Shown: positions 5,591 through 6,144 of the stretch, piece after piece
Layout of the letters: every line of letters starts with the position of its first letter
Position numbering within the stretch: position 1 is the first letter of the stretch
Source of the DNA: Bacillota bacterium
GTDB lineage: Bacteria; Bacillota_A; Clostridia; Lachnospirales; Bianqueaceae
Assembly: GCA_017420625.1 (NCBI GenBank)
Contig: JAFOIR010000362.1
Coordinates: 1 to 6,144, forward strand
Length of the DNA: 6,144 nucleotides
Direction of reading: 5' to 3'
Notes under the pieces: model-generated
What the model saw: the letters and a program-made list of their open reading frames with translations, nothing else
What the model was told of the DNA's origin: nothing
Database searches by the model: none
Program-made: the position numbers and the translations under genes

Positions 5591-6007
5591 ACCGGCGGCA
5601 GTATTTCCATAATAAGTTGGAGCATTATATTGCCGCGTACCAAAAAAGCCGGCTTTACGTCCCGGAAAAATACGCTGTCTGTCAGAATCTGAAATTCTAA
5701 AAAAAGACTCATCCATTCCTGCATTATTTAGAACTGTCCCGGTAATATAATCCTCATATTTTTTGCCTGTAACCTCTTCAATGATCAATGCAAGAACATC
5801 GTAATTGATCGTTGCATATTCATATACTTCACCCGGAGCATGAGCCAGCTTGACATCAGCAATCCTCCTAACGGTTTCTTCCAAGGTGATCTCACCTTCA
5901 CTGCCTTCCGGGATCACTGAGATGGTCCATACCGGAATCCCGCTTGAATGATCCATAAGATGCCTGATTTTGGTGTGGGAAGTTTTAGTGAATAATATAT
6001 AGTACAT
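5591..6007 (-). pseudogene. Internal fragment of a beta-lactamase-family serine hydrolase
   Basis: The minus-strand frame keeps a clear stretch of the beta-lactamase/PBP4*-like serine hydrolase fold (PF00144 type): TKIRHLMDHSSGIPVW, LAHAPGEVYEYATINYDVLALIIEEVTGKKYEDYI, the 'GMDESFF' segment, then GFFGTRQYNAPTYYGNTAAG. Homology covers about 5591-5971. The N-terminal part with the nucleophile motif SxxK is absent, and the frame upstream meets a stop near 6036. At 5591 the homology stops abruptly and the frame runs into unrelated DNA up to 5489. The family's Y-S/A-N motif reads YAT (residues 64-66 counted from ATG 6007), so the asparagine is missing. Full-length relatives are several hundred residues; this cannot be an active enzyme. 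No minus-strand ribosome binding site is seen at ATG 6007. Confidence 0.8.
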
Positions 6008-6046
6008 TATACTGGAATATAGTATGCATTCATTCTAACATAACTC

Positions 6047-6075
6047 TTGACGAAATTCACGGAATTATATATAGT
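6047..6075 (+). promoter_or_regulatory. Candidate rightward promoter near the window end
   Basis: TTGACG (6047-6052) and TATAGT (6070-6075), each 5 of 6 to consensus, are 17 bases apart, the ideal spacing. Transcription would start near 6082, within the terminator-like inverted repeat at 6080-6119, and go right out of the window. The surrounding A/T-rich sequence makes chance matches easy, so confidence is limited. Confidence 0.35.
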
Positions 6076-6119
6076 CAAAACGAGCTGAACAATGGATATT
6101 TAACCACCATTCAGCTCGT
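6076..6119 (-). terminator. Intrinsic terminator for a minus-strand gene beyond the window
   Basis: Read on the minus strand, ACGAGCTGAATGG (complement of 6107-6119) pairs with CCATT...CAGCTCGT (complement of 6080-6094) through a 3-base bulge, followed by TTTTGACT. The long GC-containing stem with a T-run is a good rho-independent terminator. It implies a minus-strand gene ending just right of it. One open frame at the edge ends in TAA at 6127-6129, though too little is visible to call it. Confidence 0.65.
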
Positions 6120-6144
6120 AATTATCTTAGGATATCTCATTTAC

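Noticed and set aside
5467..5724. 85-codon minus-strand frame in the rearranged region
   Set aside because: It is a shifted frame over the serine hydrolase fragment and the orphan promoter; its hydrophobic look comes from A/T-rich sequence.
6127..6144. C-terminal end of a minus-strand gene (five residues then TAA)
   Set aside because: The placement before the terminator is attractive, but five codons are too few to support a gene call, and other frames also contain stops.
1..6144. CRISPR array, tRNA, rRNA or riboswitch
   Set aside because: No regularly spaced repeats, cloverleaf, rRNA core or known riboswitch motif was seen on either strand.

Overview
The window looks like a Gram-positive Clostridia genome, most likely Lachnospiraceae-like. 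The evidence is strong AAGGAGG-type ribosome binding sites, an IS1182-family transposase, a NEW3-domain surface protein paired with an ABC-2 exporter, and sigma-A-type promoters. This placement is inference; no rRNA or other marker gene is present.

Layout. Bases 1-69 hold the C-terminal end of a plus-strand gene, probably a YtcJ-like amidohydrolase. A plausible rightward promoter follows at 85-114. Bases 148-2021 are a complete-looking IS1182-family insertion sequence. Its single long minus-strand transposase gene (542 aa) keeps all three DDE residues. Both IS ends fold into hairpins with T-runs facing inward, and a third hairpin with a T-run lies in the transposase leader. Bases 2165-5432 form a tight plus-strand operon: a secreted, C-terminally anchored protein with three NEW3/Ig-like repeats; an ABC-2 type ATPase; and a six-helix ABC-2 permease whose start overlaps the ATPase gene by 50 bp. 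The third region, 5433-6144, is scrambled. It contains a 14-base sequence resembling the IS end, then an intact-looking promoter and perfect ribosome binding site that lead into the wrong sequence, namely an antisense internal fragment of a beta-lactamase-family serine hydrolase gene. A strong hairpin terminator for a minus-strand gene lies near the right edge.

How the parts work together. The three operon genes most likely make one membrane machine: ATPase plus permease as an exporter, with the Ig-repeat protein as a surface partner or substrate handler. The substrate cannot be read from sequence. The IS lies between a candidate upstream promoter and the operon, and its left-end terminator would block transcription from that side. 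The operon may now depend on a weaker promoter in the 2027-2056 flank.

The strongest oddities are the terminator-capped IS ends, the IS inserted at the centre of a small palindrome, and the rearrangement scar at 5470-5971. At that scar a good promoter and ribosome binding site have been joined to an antisense gene fragment, close to a vestigial IS-end-like sequence.
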